DNA from: an uncultured SAR86 cluster bacterium
GTDB lineage: Bacteria; Pseudomonadota; Gammaproteobacteria; Magnimaribacterales; AG-339-G14
Assembly: GCA_902614235.1 (NCBI GenBank)
Contig: CACMKG010000001.1
Span: 69,969 to 133,968, forward strand
Direction of reading: 5' to 3'
DNA: 64,000 nucleotides
Shown in pieces: positions 8,031 to 15,820 of the stretch. Under the pieces are notes generated by a model. That model was not told where the DNA came from. It searched no databases and saw only the letters and a program-made list of their open reading frames with translations. Made by a program: the position numbers and the translations under genes. Positions within the stretch are counted from its first letter, which is position 1. Each line of letters begins with the position of its first letter.

Positions 8031-9113
8031 ATGAAAATATTGAGAACACCAGATAAATGCTTTAAAAAGTTAAAGGATTATCCTTTTGAACCAAACTACA
8101 CCACGATAAAAACAGAGGATGGAAGTGATCTGAGAATTCATCATATTGATGAAGGCCCAAAAGATGGCCCAGTCCTTTTAGCAATGCATGGACAACCTGT
8201 ATGGAGTTATCTTTACTCAAAGATGATTCCCTTTCTAACGAATGCTGGTATTCGAGTCATCGCCCCTGATTTGCCTGGATATGGAAAATCCGATAAGCCT
8301 GCAGAAAGAGAAGACTACAGCTATCAAAAACAAGTAGATTGGATGACAGATTGGCTTATTGCCAATGACTTTAAAAATCTCACTTTTTTTGGACAAGATT
8401 GGGGCGGCTTAATCGGACTGAGAATGGTCGCAAACGAGCCAAGTCGATTCGACAAGGTTTCGATGGGTAATACTGGGTTGCCTTACAATCCTGAGGCACC
8501 CAAAGAAGTTTTAGAAAAAATAAAAGAGTTTAGAGAAAGTAGTCTCAAGCTAACTCCCATGTCAATGGCTAAAGAAATAAGCGAAATGGATGGGAAAAAT
8601 TTGTCCCAAGAAGATACAGAATTTCATCCAGCATTGAAATTTATGTATTGGCAAAAATTTTGTTGGGATACAGTTGATTTACCAACAGGCTTTTTAATGA
8701 CAAACATGATGGAAAAAAATTCTAGATTAAATTCAGCGGCATATTATTTATTTGTTTCACTAGGTTTAGGAAAATATTTTCCTTTTAAATCAGATGTTGC
8801 CAGGGCATATGAGGCTCCATTTCCCGACCCAAGTTATAAAATGGGACCCAGAGCTATGCCAAGTCATGTTCCAACAATACCGGATCAATCACTTGAAGCA
8901 CAAAGAAAAGCAAGAGAAGTATTTAAAAATTGGGATAAACCTTTTTTGAGTGTATTTGCTGGGGACGATCCTGTTACCAACGGAATAGAAAGAGATGTTT
9001 TGGCAATGTGTCCTAATGCAAAAAGCGCACCTCACATAGGCGGTGGTCATTTCTATCAATGGACAAGACCCAAAGAATTATCAAATTTATTAATAAATTT
9101 TATCAACACTTAA
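8031..9113 (+). CDS. Haloalkane dehalogenase (alpha/beta-hydrolase, HLD-I-like)
   Basis: The protein (360 aa) shows the haloalkane dehalogenase signature: oxyanion/cap start HGQPVWSYLY (53-62), nucleophile D123 followed by halide-binding W124 in GQDWGG, acid at D312/D313 (FAGDDP) and base H340 (IGGGHFYQW). The aspartate beside the nucleophile tryptophan separates it from epoxide hydrolases and esterases. It would hydrolyse carbon-halogen bonds to an alcohol plus halide. Family length is usually 295-310 aa, so this one is long. It is first in a plus-strand run with two GST-type proteins and a DUF1330 protein. The dehalogenase class is likely; the exact substrate is unknown. Confidence 0.85.
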   Translation: MKILRTPDKCFKKLKDYPFEPNYTTIKTEDGSDLRIHHIDEGPKDGPVLLAMHGQPVWSYLYSKMIPFLTNAGIRVIAPDLPGYGKSDKPAEREDYSYQKQVDWMTDWLIANDFKNLTFFGQDWGGLIGLRMVANEPSRFDKVSMGNTGLPYNPEAPKEVLEKIKEFRESSLKLTPMSMAKEISEMDGKNLSQEDTEFHPALKFMYWQKFCWDTVDLPTGFLMTNMMEKNSRLNSAAYYLFVSLGLGKYFPFKSDVARAYEAPFPDPSYKMGPRAMPSHVPTIPDQSLEAQRKAREVFKNWDKPFLSVFAGDDPVTNGIERDVLAMCPNAKSAPHIGGGHFYQWTRPKELSNLLINFINT

Positions 9114-9124
9114 GGAGAATAATT

Positions 9125-9736
9125 ATGTTGAAACTTCATTATGCGCCAAACTCAAGAGCCGAAAGAGTCTTGTGGTTATTAGAGGAATTGGAGTTACCCT
9201 ACGAGTTAAACTCGATGCCTTTTCATCCAGAAGCACTTAAGTCAGATGAACATCGCAAAAGACATCCCCTCGGAAGAATACCGGTTTTAGAAGATGGTGA
9301 TGTGAGTATTTATGAATCCGGTGCGATAATCGATTATGTGCTGGAAAAACATAAAAATGGCGGTTTAAAGCCTTCAGTCGATTCTTCTGAGTATCCATAT
9401 TATTTACAATGGTTCCATTTCTGTGAGGGTATGATTGCTCAACCGATGAATACTATTGTTGTTCATACTATTCTTCTTCCACCCGAAAGAAGAGACGAAA
9501 CTGTTCTGGGCCAAGCACAGCGTTTAGCTTCTAAATCCTTAGCTGCGATCGAGACAGCTCTAGATGGCAAAGAGTATTTGGTGGGAGATTTTTCTGGTGT
9601 TGAATTTATGACTGGTCATTGCTGTACTAAATTATCAGATTTGGGATGTGTAACAGATGAAATGCCAAACTTAAAAGCATATGTTGAAAGAATCAAAGCA
9701 AGACCAGCTTTTCAAAAAGCTACTTCAACAACTTAA
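9125..9736 (+). CDS. Glutathione S-transferase
   Basis: I start at the ATG preceded by AAGGAGA, 6-7 nt upstream; an upstream in-frame ATG lies inside the dehalogenase gene and would add 22 non-homologous residues. The protein (203 aa) has an N-terminal thioredoxin fold with YAPNSRAERVLWLLEELE (residues 5-22), the GRIPVLEDGD cis-proline loop and IYESGAIIDYV glutathione-binding segment, then an all-helical domain. It would conjugate glutathione to, or reductively process, electrophiles. It is 11 bp after the dehalogenase gene, which suggests it handles a halogenated or electrophilic intermediate. Confidence 0.9.
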   Translation: MLKLHYAPNSRAERVLWLLEELELPYELNSMPFHPEALKSDEHRKRHPLGRIPVLEDGDVSIYESGAIIDYVLEKHKNGGLKPSVDSSEYPYYLQWFHFCEGMIAQPMNTIVVHTILLPPERRDETVLGQAQRLASKSLAAIETALDGKEYLVGDFSGVEFMTGHCCTKLSDLGCVTDEMPNLKAYVERIKARPAFQKATSTT

Positions 9737-9747
9737 AAGGCCTGGAT

Positions 9748-10161
9748 ATGAAAGTAGAAAATAAAGTAAATCCTAACGAAGAACAAATGGCAGGATTTTT
9801 AGAAGGAGATGTTGATTCTCCTATAGAAATGGTGAATCTTCTTAAGTTTAAAGAAAAAGCTGAGTATGAAGATGGAAGGGAAACAGATCTTTCTGGAGAA
9901 GAAGCATATGCAATTTACGGCCTAGAAGTAATGGAACATTTAAAAAAAGTTGGTGCCGAATCGGTTTTTTTTGGCAAAGTCGAACGCCTAATGCTTGGGG
10001 AAGTAGAAGAGCTTTGGGATATGGTGGCTATTGCTAGATATCCATCCAGAAAGGCAATGTTGAAAATGATCACAGATCCAGATTACATAGAGAGTTCTAA
10101 ACATAGATCTGCCGGATTAAAGGGACAATTAAATATAGAGACCAAAACAGGTAATAGTTAA
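9748..10161 (+). CDS. DUF1330 family protein
   Basis: The protein (137 aa) matches the DUF1330 ferredoxin-like fold: MVNLLKFK near the start, YGLEVMEHLKKVGAESVFFG in the middle and the VAIARYPSRKAMLKMITDPDY block near the end. Small dimeric proteins of this fold include Dabb-type enzymes and monooxygenases, but no activity is established for the family. It lies between two GST-type genes with 11 and 1 bp gaps, so it should be made together with them. No signal peptide is present. Confidence 0.88.
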   Translation: MKVENKVNPNEEQMAGFLEGDVDSPIEMVNLLKFKEKAEYEDGRETDLSGEEAYAIYGLEVMEHLKKVGAESVFFGKVERLMLGEVEELWDMVAIARYPSRKAMLKMITDPDYIESSKHRSAGLKGQLNIETKTGNS

Positions 10162-10162
10162 T

Positions 10163-11206
10163 TTGGAGCCTTTAACTTTAATTGGTGCGCCTCCGTCACC
10201 TTATACCAGAAAAATGATTGCCTTAATGAGGTATCGTCACATTCCCTATAATATTATTTGGGGAGATCCACAAAGTTTGCTTTCAGGCGAGTTCAAAAAT
10301 CTTGGCATTGATCCACCTAAACCTGTTTTGCTTCCAACTTTTATACTTCCGGATGAAAAGGGAATTCTAAAAGCAGAGACAGACTCAACTCCATTAATTA
10401 GAAGATTTGAAAGCGAGTACGAAGATAGAAAATGCCTACCAGAAGATCCTGCCTTAAATTTTTTAAATTTCCTTTTGGAAGATTTCGCTGATGAATGGGT
10501 TACCAAGTTTATGTTTCATTATCGTTGGCATTTCAACGAAGATGCTGATAATGCCGGTACTTTGTTACCTCTAGCTCAGACAACTAATCTTCCTGACGAA
10601 ATTCATCAATCAGCAAAAAAATATATTTCTGAAAGACAAATTGAGCGACTTAGAGTGGTTGGATCCAATGATACAACGGCTCCAATTATTGAAGCTAGTT
10701 ACAAAAGATTTTTGAGTATTTTAGAAAAACACTTTAAAAATTCACCTTTCTTATTAGGGCAAAGAGCAAGCTCAGCAGATTTTGGTCTTTACGGGCAATT
10801 GAGTCAGCTTATTGGTTTTGATCCTACGTCTAGAAAAATTGCTCATGATTTGTCTCCTAGAACAGTAGCTTGGATCAATGTCATTGAAGACTTATCTGGA
10901 CTTGAAATTACTGAGGAGGGATGGACTAAATTAGAAGAATTGCCAGAAAGTATTTTTGACCTTCTCAACGAGGTGGGCCGAGGCTATGTACCGGCTCTCT
11001 TATCAAACAAAGAAGCACATGAAAAAGGTGAGAAAACATGGGAAGCTGAAATAGACGGTTGTCCTTGGGTTCAACAAACATTTCCCTATCAATCAAAATG
11101 CTTGAAATGGATAAACGAAGAATATTTAAAACTTAGTGAAATGGATAGATGCAGAATTGACAATGCGCTTAAAGACACAGGCTGTGAAAAATTATTTCTC
11201 CAATGA
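10163..11206 (+). CDS. Long GST-like protein of unknown substrate
   Basis: The protein (347 aa) begins at TTG, 1 nt after the previous stop, since no ATG precedes the conserved LIGAPPSPYTRKMIALMRY segment of a GST-N thioredoxin fold. An alpha-helical GST-C-like region follows (FLLGQRASSADFGLYGQLSQ at about 200-219). The extra ~100 C-terminal residues (CPWVQQTFPYQSKCLKWINE) do not match an ordinary 200-220 aa GST. The SPYTRK stretch suggests a serine- or cysteine-type glutathione site. It overlaps the next gene by 4 bp. I cannot name a precise family; the fold call is moderately sure. Confidence 0.75.
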   Translation: MEPLTLIGAPPSPYTRKMIALMRYRHIPYNIIWGDPQSLLSGEFKNLGIDPPKPVLLPTFILPDEKGILKAETDSTPLIRRFESEYEDRKCLPEDPALNFLNFLLEDFADEWVTKFMFHYRWHFNEDADNAGTLLPLAQTTNLPDEIHQSAKKYISERQIERLRVVGSNDTTAPIIEASYKRFLSILEKHFKNSPFLLGQRASSADFGLYGQLSQLIGFDPTSRKIAHDLSPRTVAWINVIEDLSGLEITEEGWTKLEELPESIFDLLNEVGRGYVPALLSNKEAHEKGEKTWEAEIDGCPWVQQTFPYQSKCLKWINEEYLKLSEMDRCRIDNALKDTGCEKLFLQ

Positions 11207-11670
11207 AATTAATCAATAATTTATTTCCAAAAGATGCTTCCTTATATAACGGGAGTAAAATAGCTTTTTATAGTTTTATTCTCTTTCTGGCTTTAATGAC
11301 ATGGCGAGCAATCATACATATGTTCTTTTGGGAGACCGGACTGCATGACATTGCAAATGTAATTGTTCTAGAAGGAGAGCCTGATCCAATGATTCCTATC
11401 TATTTATTTTTTTCCTTGTGGGGTCTTCAACAAATTTTAACATGCCTAATTAGCTTAATCGTTCTATTGAAATATCAAGGACTGATTCCCTTAATGATTT
11501 TGATTTTTGCTCTCGAATGGTGGGTAAGAACTTTTTACAGTTTGATGGGAATGCCATCGATTATTGATGGATATACTGATGGCGTTACACCTGGGGCAGT
11601 TGGAGCACCATTTGCAGGTGTTTTGCTTTTAATAATGTTAGCTCTTTCTTTACGATCTAAAAATGCTTAA
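11203..11670 (+). CDS. Four-helix integral membrane protein of unknown function
   Basis: The protein (155 aa) has hydrophobic helices near residues 22-42, 65-88, 92-112 and 133-150 with a periplasmic or cytosolic loop rich in acidic residues (LEGEPDP). I do not recognise the family. It overlaps the upstream GST-like gene by ATGA and the downstream sulfatase by 8 bp, so it is translationally tied to both. It could be a transporter-like or anchoring subunit for the cassette, but nothing in the sequence shows this. Confidence 0.7.
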   Translation: MKLINNLFPKDASLYNGSKIAFYSFILFLALMTWRAIIHMFFWETGLHDIANVIVLEGEPDPMIPIYLFFSLWGLQQILTCLISLIVLLKYQGLIPLMILIFALEWWVRTFYSLMGMPSIIDGYTDGVTPGAVGAPFAGVLLLIMLALSLRSKNA

Positions 11671-13315
11671 AAAAATATTCTATATTTTAGGTACGCTTTT
11701 ATTAAGTGTCTCTATCGTCTGGGAATATAAGGTAAATATTCTTATTTGGTCCATTCCAAAAATAGCCTATTTTACGATGCCTATAAAAGAAAATATTCCT
11801 ACGAATTGGTCAAGTGGGCCAAGCGAAATTCAAAAAAGAACAGACGAAAGACCAAACATAATCTTAATATTGGCTGATGATATGGGTTACAACGATATAT
11901 CTGCGCATAATGGCGGGGCTGCAGATGGTTCTCTAAAGACTCCGCACATTGATTCGCTAGCAAATAGTGGAATTTTATTTTCAAGAGGTTATGCAGCAAA
12001 TGCAACTTGCGCTCCCTCTAGAGCTTCAATAATGACTGGAAAATATCCGACAAGATTTGGGTACGAATTTACTCCTGTTCCTGCTTCGGGCAGATTAATA
12101 ATGCAATGGCTAGCGGACGAGGATGATGAAGAATTAAGGGCAAGGATTGATCGAGAAGTAGCAACAAACATACCTCCTTACATGGAGCAGGGGATGCCCA
12201 CCGAACAAATTACTGTTGCAGAGATTTTACGAGATGCAGGATATTACACGGCCCATATAGGAAAATGGCATCTTGGTAATGCCTATGGTATGGATCCTCT
12301 CAGTCAAGGCTTTCAAGATTCTTTGCAAATGCTGGGACCACTGTATTTACCTGAAGATCACCCAGATGTCGTTAATGCTAAGTTTAATACAAGAATTGAC
12401 AGGATGATTTGGGGCCTTGGGCAATATTCAGCTAATTTTAATGGGGGCGATCGATTCAAACCCGACAAATATCTAACAGATTACTATACTGACGAAGCAT
12501 TAAAGGTAATTGAGAATAATAAAAATAGACCCTTTTTTTTATATTTAAGCCACTGGGCAATTCATAATCCACTTCAGGCTTTAAGAAGCGATGTTGAGCA
12601 AATGAGTCATATGCACAGTCATAATCTTCAGGTTTATTCAGGAATGATAGCTGCTCTCGATAGAAGTGTAGGAAAGGTTGTACAGAAATTAAAAGATTTG
12701 GATATATATGGAAGAACCTTAATTATTTTTACTAGTGATAATGGTGGAGCTAACTACATTGAATTGGAAGATATAAATAAGCCCTACAGAGGTTGGAAAA
12801 TAAGTTTTTTTGAGGGTGGAATCAGAGTTCCTTATATCGTTAGTTGGCCCGAGCAAATCGACCCAGGACAAAAATCAGAGAGTACTGTCCATCACTTTGA
12901 TATTTTACCTACCATTACTTCAGCTGCAGGAATCAAATCACCTATTGAGACAAATTTAGATGGAGTAAATTTATTACCTTATATAAAGAAAGAAGTTGAT
13001 ACTCAACCTCATAAAACCCTATTTTGGAGATCCGGGAATCATCAATCGGTCCTCCACGAAGACTGGAAATATATAGTAAGCAAAAAAGAAAATTTCCGCT
13101 GGTTATTTGACACTTCCGTCGATCAGGAAGAAAAAAATAATGTTATAGATAGTTATCCTGAGAAAGCTAAATTACTTGAAGAACTCTTAACTAAATTTAA
13201 CTCAGAACAAAAAGATCCTTTATTTCCTTCTGCATACGAAGTTTCAACCATGATAGATAAGTATGACGGACAAGAATACCAAGAAGGAGATGAATATATT
13301 TATTGGTCAAATTAA
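11663..13315 (+). CDS. Type I sulfatase (arylsulfatase family), membrane-anchored or exported
   Basis: The protein (550 aa) carries the formylglycine motif C116-A-P-S-R followed by ASIMTGKYPTRFG, metal ligands ADDMG (71-75) and FTSDNGG, and GKWHLG, all sulfatase hallmarks. The N-terminus (residues 5-20) is hydrophobic and reads as a signal anchor, so the enzyme probably acts in the periplasm. Type I sulfatases hydrolyse sulfate esters of polysaccharides, aryl compounds or lipids. The Cys-type site would need a formylglycine-generating enzyme; none is in this window. It overlaps the upstream membrane-protein gene. Confidence 0.92.
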   Translation: MLKKIFYILGTLLLSVSIVWEYKVNILIWSIPKIAYFTMPIKENIPTNWSSGPSEIQKRTDERPNIILILADDMGYNDISAHNGGAADGSLKTPHIDSLANSGILFSRGYAANATCAPSRASIMTGKYPTRFGYEFTPVPASGRLIMQWLADEDDEELRARIDREVATNIPPYMEQGMPTEQITVAEILRDAGYYTAHIGKWHLGNAYGMDPLSQGFQDSLQMLGPLYLPEDHPDVVNAKFNTRIDRMIWGLGQYSANFNGGDRFKPDKYLTDYYTDEALKVIENNKNRPFFLYLSHWAIHNPLQALRSDVEQMSHMHSHNLQVYSGMIAALDRSVGKVVQKLKDLDIYGRTLIIFTSDNGGANYIELEDINKPYRGWKISFFEGGIRVPYIVSWPEQIDPGQKSESTVHHFDILPTITSAAGIKSPIETNLDGVNLLPYIKKEVDTQPHKTLFWRSGNHQSVLHEDWKYIVSKKENFRWLFDTSVDQEEKNNVIDSYPEKAKLLEELLTKFNSEQKDPLFPSAYEVSTMIDKYDGQEYQEGDEYIYWSN

Positions 13316-13351
13316 TTTGTATTAAGTTTAAAAATTAAAGAAAATAGAAAT

Positions 13352-13564
13352 ATGTTGTCTAATTTAATTGAAGGAATATTTAACCATTTAACTAATTGGG
13401 GAGTTTTTTGGTTTGGTTTTTTGTTTTTCGGGAGTATTTTTGGTGCAATTTTGACTTTAATTTTCTCTACATATGATTCAAAAACTGTACTTTTTGCGGG
13501 TTATTTTTTAGGAGCAATTTTCGGATTGATAGCTAATTATAAGGATTGGTCATGGATCAACTAG
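13352..13564 (+). CDS. Small two-helix membrane protein, unknown
   Basis: The protein (70 aa) is hydrophobic with two predicted helices (about 15-38 and 46-63) and an aromatic-rich N-terminal half (WGVFWFGFLFFGS). It lies 36 bp after the sulfatase gene and its last 13 bp overlap the desaturase start. That position between two related genes makes a real gene likely. No family is recognised. It may be an accessory subunit of the desaturase. Confidence 0.6.
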   Translation: MLSNLIEGIFNHLTNWGVFWFGFLFFGSIFGAILTLIFSTYDSKTVLFAGYFLGAIFGLIANYKDWSWIN

Positions 13565-14496
13565 CAGAGCAAAAAGATTTGTTTCAAAATCATCAGGAAG
13601 AAAATTTAGATCTTTCTTTGGAAGCTGAGAAAAAAATAGCCAGGTCATTTATGGGCCGAATAGAATGGGAAATGATAGTCATTGGATTAACCCAATGCCT
13701 ATTTTGGTTTGGTGTTTGCGCGATGGTCTTGAATGGTTTTATGCCTCTTTGGGCTGGATGTCTCACTTTGATAATTTCTACAACTTTTGCCTATTTGCCT
13801 TCACATGCTGGCCAGCATGGCCATTTATCTGGAAACAAAAAAAATTTAGATTGGTTAAATTTTTGGGTAGGTCAGATTTCATTGATACCTCTAGCTCAAT
13901 CACATGAGATTTTAAAAATAACTCATCTTAAACATCATGCTCATACCAATGATCCGAATAATGATCCCGACTATAATCATACTCACACAAGTGGTTGGTT
14001 TAAATCGGCTTTAGCTGTGCACCTTCAAACTGGCACTAGAGACGAAAGATTAAATAACATGATCGAAAAGTGGACGGAGACAGATCCTGAATTTAAAGCC
14101 GCAAGCGAAAGAGGAGGAATGGTTCTAGTTGGTTTTTATATATTACAGATTGTTGCTGCAATTAATTTTCCTCTAGAAACTTTGCTTTTGTGGTGGCTTC
14201 CTCGAAAACTGGCTACCTCATATTTGGGCGTAATATTTTCTCATATGCCTCACAAGGGTCTTCCTGTTGGCAGACACTCTGATACTAGATTTTGGTCGAA
14301 TGGAATCGTTAGATTTTTCAATCACTCGATGCAGATTCACGCTATGCATCACATGTATCCAAAAATTTGTCACCATGACGAGCCAAAAGCAATTGAAGCT
14401 TTAAGGCCCTTTATGATTTCTAGAGGTATACCCGGAGCAGATAGAATACCCGAGAAAATTAAGAACAACCCTCTCACAAAGTTGGAAATTGTCTAA
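13552..14496 (+). CDS. Membrane fatty acid desaturase
   Basis: I start at the ATG preceded by AAGGA with 6-nt spacing; a TTG two codons earlier is less likely. The protein (314 aa) has the three histidine boxes of diiron membrane desaturases: HAGQHGHL, HLKHHAHTND and HAMHHMYP, spread between hydrophobic segments. It would insert a double bond or hydroxyl into acyl chains, with an electron donor not found nearby. It ends the plus-strand run that starts with the dehalogenase. Alkane hydroxylases share the fold, but the box spacing looks like a fatty acid desaturase. Confidence 0.9.
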   Translation: MDQLAEQKDLFQNHQEENLDLSLEAEKKIARSFMGRIEWEMIVIGLTQCLFWFGVCAMVLNGFMPLWAGCLTLIISTTFAYLPSHAGQHGHLSGNKKNLDWLNFWVGQISLIPLAQSHEILKITHLKHHAHTNDPNNDPDYNHTHTSGWFKSALAVHLQTGTRDERLNNMIEKWTETDPEFKAASERGGMVLVGFYILQIVAAINFPLETLLLWWLPRKLATSYLGVIFSHMPHKGLPVGRHSDTRFWSNGIVRFFNHSMQIHAMHHMYPKICHHDEPKAIEALRPFMISRGIPGADRIPEKIKNNPLTKLEIV

Positions 14497-14497
14497 T

Positions 14498-14526
14498 AGA
14501 CTTTATAAAATTTTATAGTTTTTATA
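14498..14526. terminator. Possible bidirectional AT-rich terminator
   Basis: The 25-bp gap between the converging desaturase and ammonium transporter genes contains the perfect palindrome TATAAAATTTTATA (14504-14517) flanked by ACT/AGT, with a T-run (GTTTTTATA) after it. The stem has almost no GC, so it is a weak candidate. Confidence 0.3.
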
Positions 14527-15727
14527 ACTTGTAACCAGACTGACCGTGGGAAGAGATATCCAAACCTGCTTCAATATCATCATCAGAAACTCTTATACCT
14601 ATCAATCTTTTAACAAAGACTGCGATTAAGAAACTTAATAGTAGTGTAAAAATTAGAACAGCAATAACACCAATAAACTGAGCCATCATAAAACTTGAAA
14701 AGTTTGTTTCTCCATATCCTATGCCTCCAAATCTTTCAGAAATTAAAAGAGGTAGCAAGAGAATTCCAATAGTTCCTCCTAAACCATGAACAGCAAAAAC
14801 GTCCAAAGAGTCGTCTACTTTAAACCTATTTTTAATCAATCCAACAGCTTCATAACATAAATAACCTGAAATAAGTCCAATTAAAACTGCTCCTAAGGGG
14901 CCGACAAAACCTGAAGCTGGAGTAATTGACGCTAAACCAGCAATTGCTCCAGTAACAACTCCTACTAAACTTGGTTTTCCAAACCTCATCCATTCAATTG
15001 CGATCCAAACTAACGAAGCAACAGAAGCAGATATATGAGTGACTAATATTGCCATTCCTGCATCGGAATTAGCAGCTAGGGCGCTTCCTCCATTGAAACC
15101 AAACCATCCAACCCACAACATACAAGCTCCCATCATAGTGAGGCCAGGATTATGAGGAGGTTTGACTTGATCAGGGAATCCCTCTCTTGTACCAGACATA
15201 ATTGCTAAAACTATAGCTGTTGTTCCTGCTGTCAAATGAACAACCAAACCGCCAGCAAAATCTAAAACACCCAATTCTGCCAGCCATCCTCCACCCCAAA
15301 TCCAGTGTGTAACAGGCGCATAAACAAAAATGATCCATAAAAAGGAAAATAAAAGTATGAATCCAAACTTCATTCTTTCAGGATAAGCGCCTACGATTAG
15401 AGCGGGAGTAATGATACAAAAAGTCATCTGAAACATGAAGAATACTGATTCCGGTATTTCTCCAGCCATAGAATCTCTTGCCATGTTCAGTAAAAAAATC
15501 TGACTTAAGTCACCAAAGAAAGGATTTCCAGAACTGAATGCAATGCTGTAACCAATTCCAAGCCAAGTTACTGAAGCAACACAAGCAATTCCAAAGCAAT
15601 GCATTAGCACAGAAAGTACATTTTCTGATTTAACTAATCCTCCGTAAAACAGTGCCAATCCTGGCATTGTCATGAATAAAACTAAAGCAGTGGATGTTAA
15701 AATCCATGCAGTACTTCCAGTATCCAT
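14522..15727 (-). CDS. amtB: Ammonium transporter (Amt/MEP family)
   Basis: The protein (401 aa) is an eleven-helix ammonium channel. The twin pore histidines are present as H164 (AGGLVVHLTAG) and H314 (FAVHGLGGTIG), and GACMLWVGWFGFNGGS is the family signature. It imports ammonium across the inner membrane. It starts directly at helix 1 with no cleaved signal peptide, whereas many proteobacterial AmtB proteins have one. No glnK/glnB PII gene lies beside it, although glnK-amtB pairing is the rule, so PII control must come from elsewhere. Confidence 0.95.
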   Translation of the reverse strand: MDTGSTAWILTSTALVLFMTMPGLALFYGGLVKSENVLSVLMHCFGIACVASVTWLGIGYSIAFSSGNPFFGDLSQIFLLNMARDSMAGEIPESVFFMFQMTFCIITPALIVGAYPERMKFGFILLFSFLWIIFVYAPVTHWIWGGGWLAELGVLDFAGGLVVHLTAGTTAIVLAIMSGTREGFPDQVKPPHNPGLTMMGACMLWVGWFGFNGGSALAANSDAGMAILVTHISASVASLVWIAIEWMRFGKPSLVGVVTGAIAGLASITPASGFVGPLGAVLIGLISGYLCYEAVGLIKNRFKVDDSLDVFAVHGLGGTIGILLLPLLISERFGGIGYGETNFSSFMMAQFIGVIAVLIFTLLLSFLIAVFVKRLIGIRVSDDDIEAGLDISSHGQSGYKL

Positions 15728-15820
15728 AAGACCCCCCTCAGAGACTTTTGATAATAAAAAATGATTTTTTTAAAACTTAAGTAATTCTAATCAATGAATC
15801 AGACTTCAACAATCAATAAA

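Noticed and set aside
10246-10506. Minus-strand frame inside the long GST-like gene
   Set aside because: Shadow of the plus-strand gene, serine/leucine rich without recognisable motifs.
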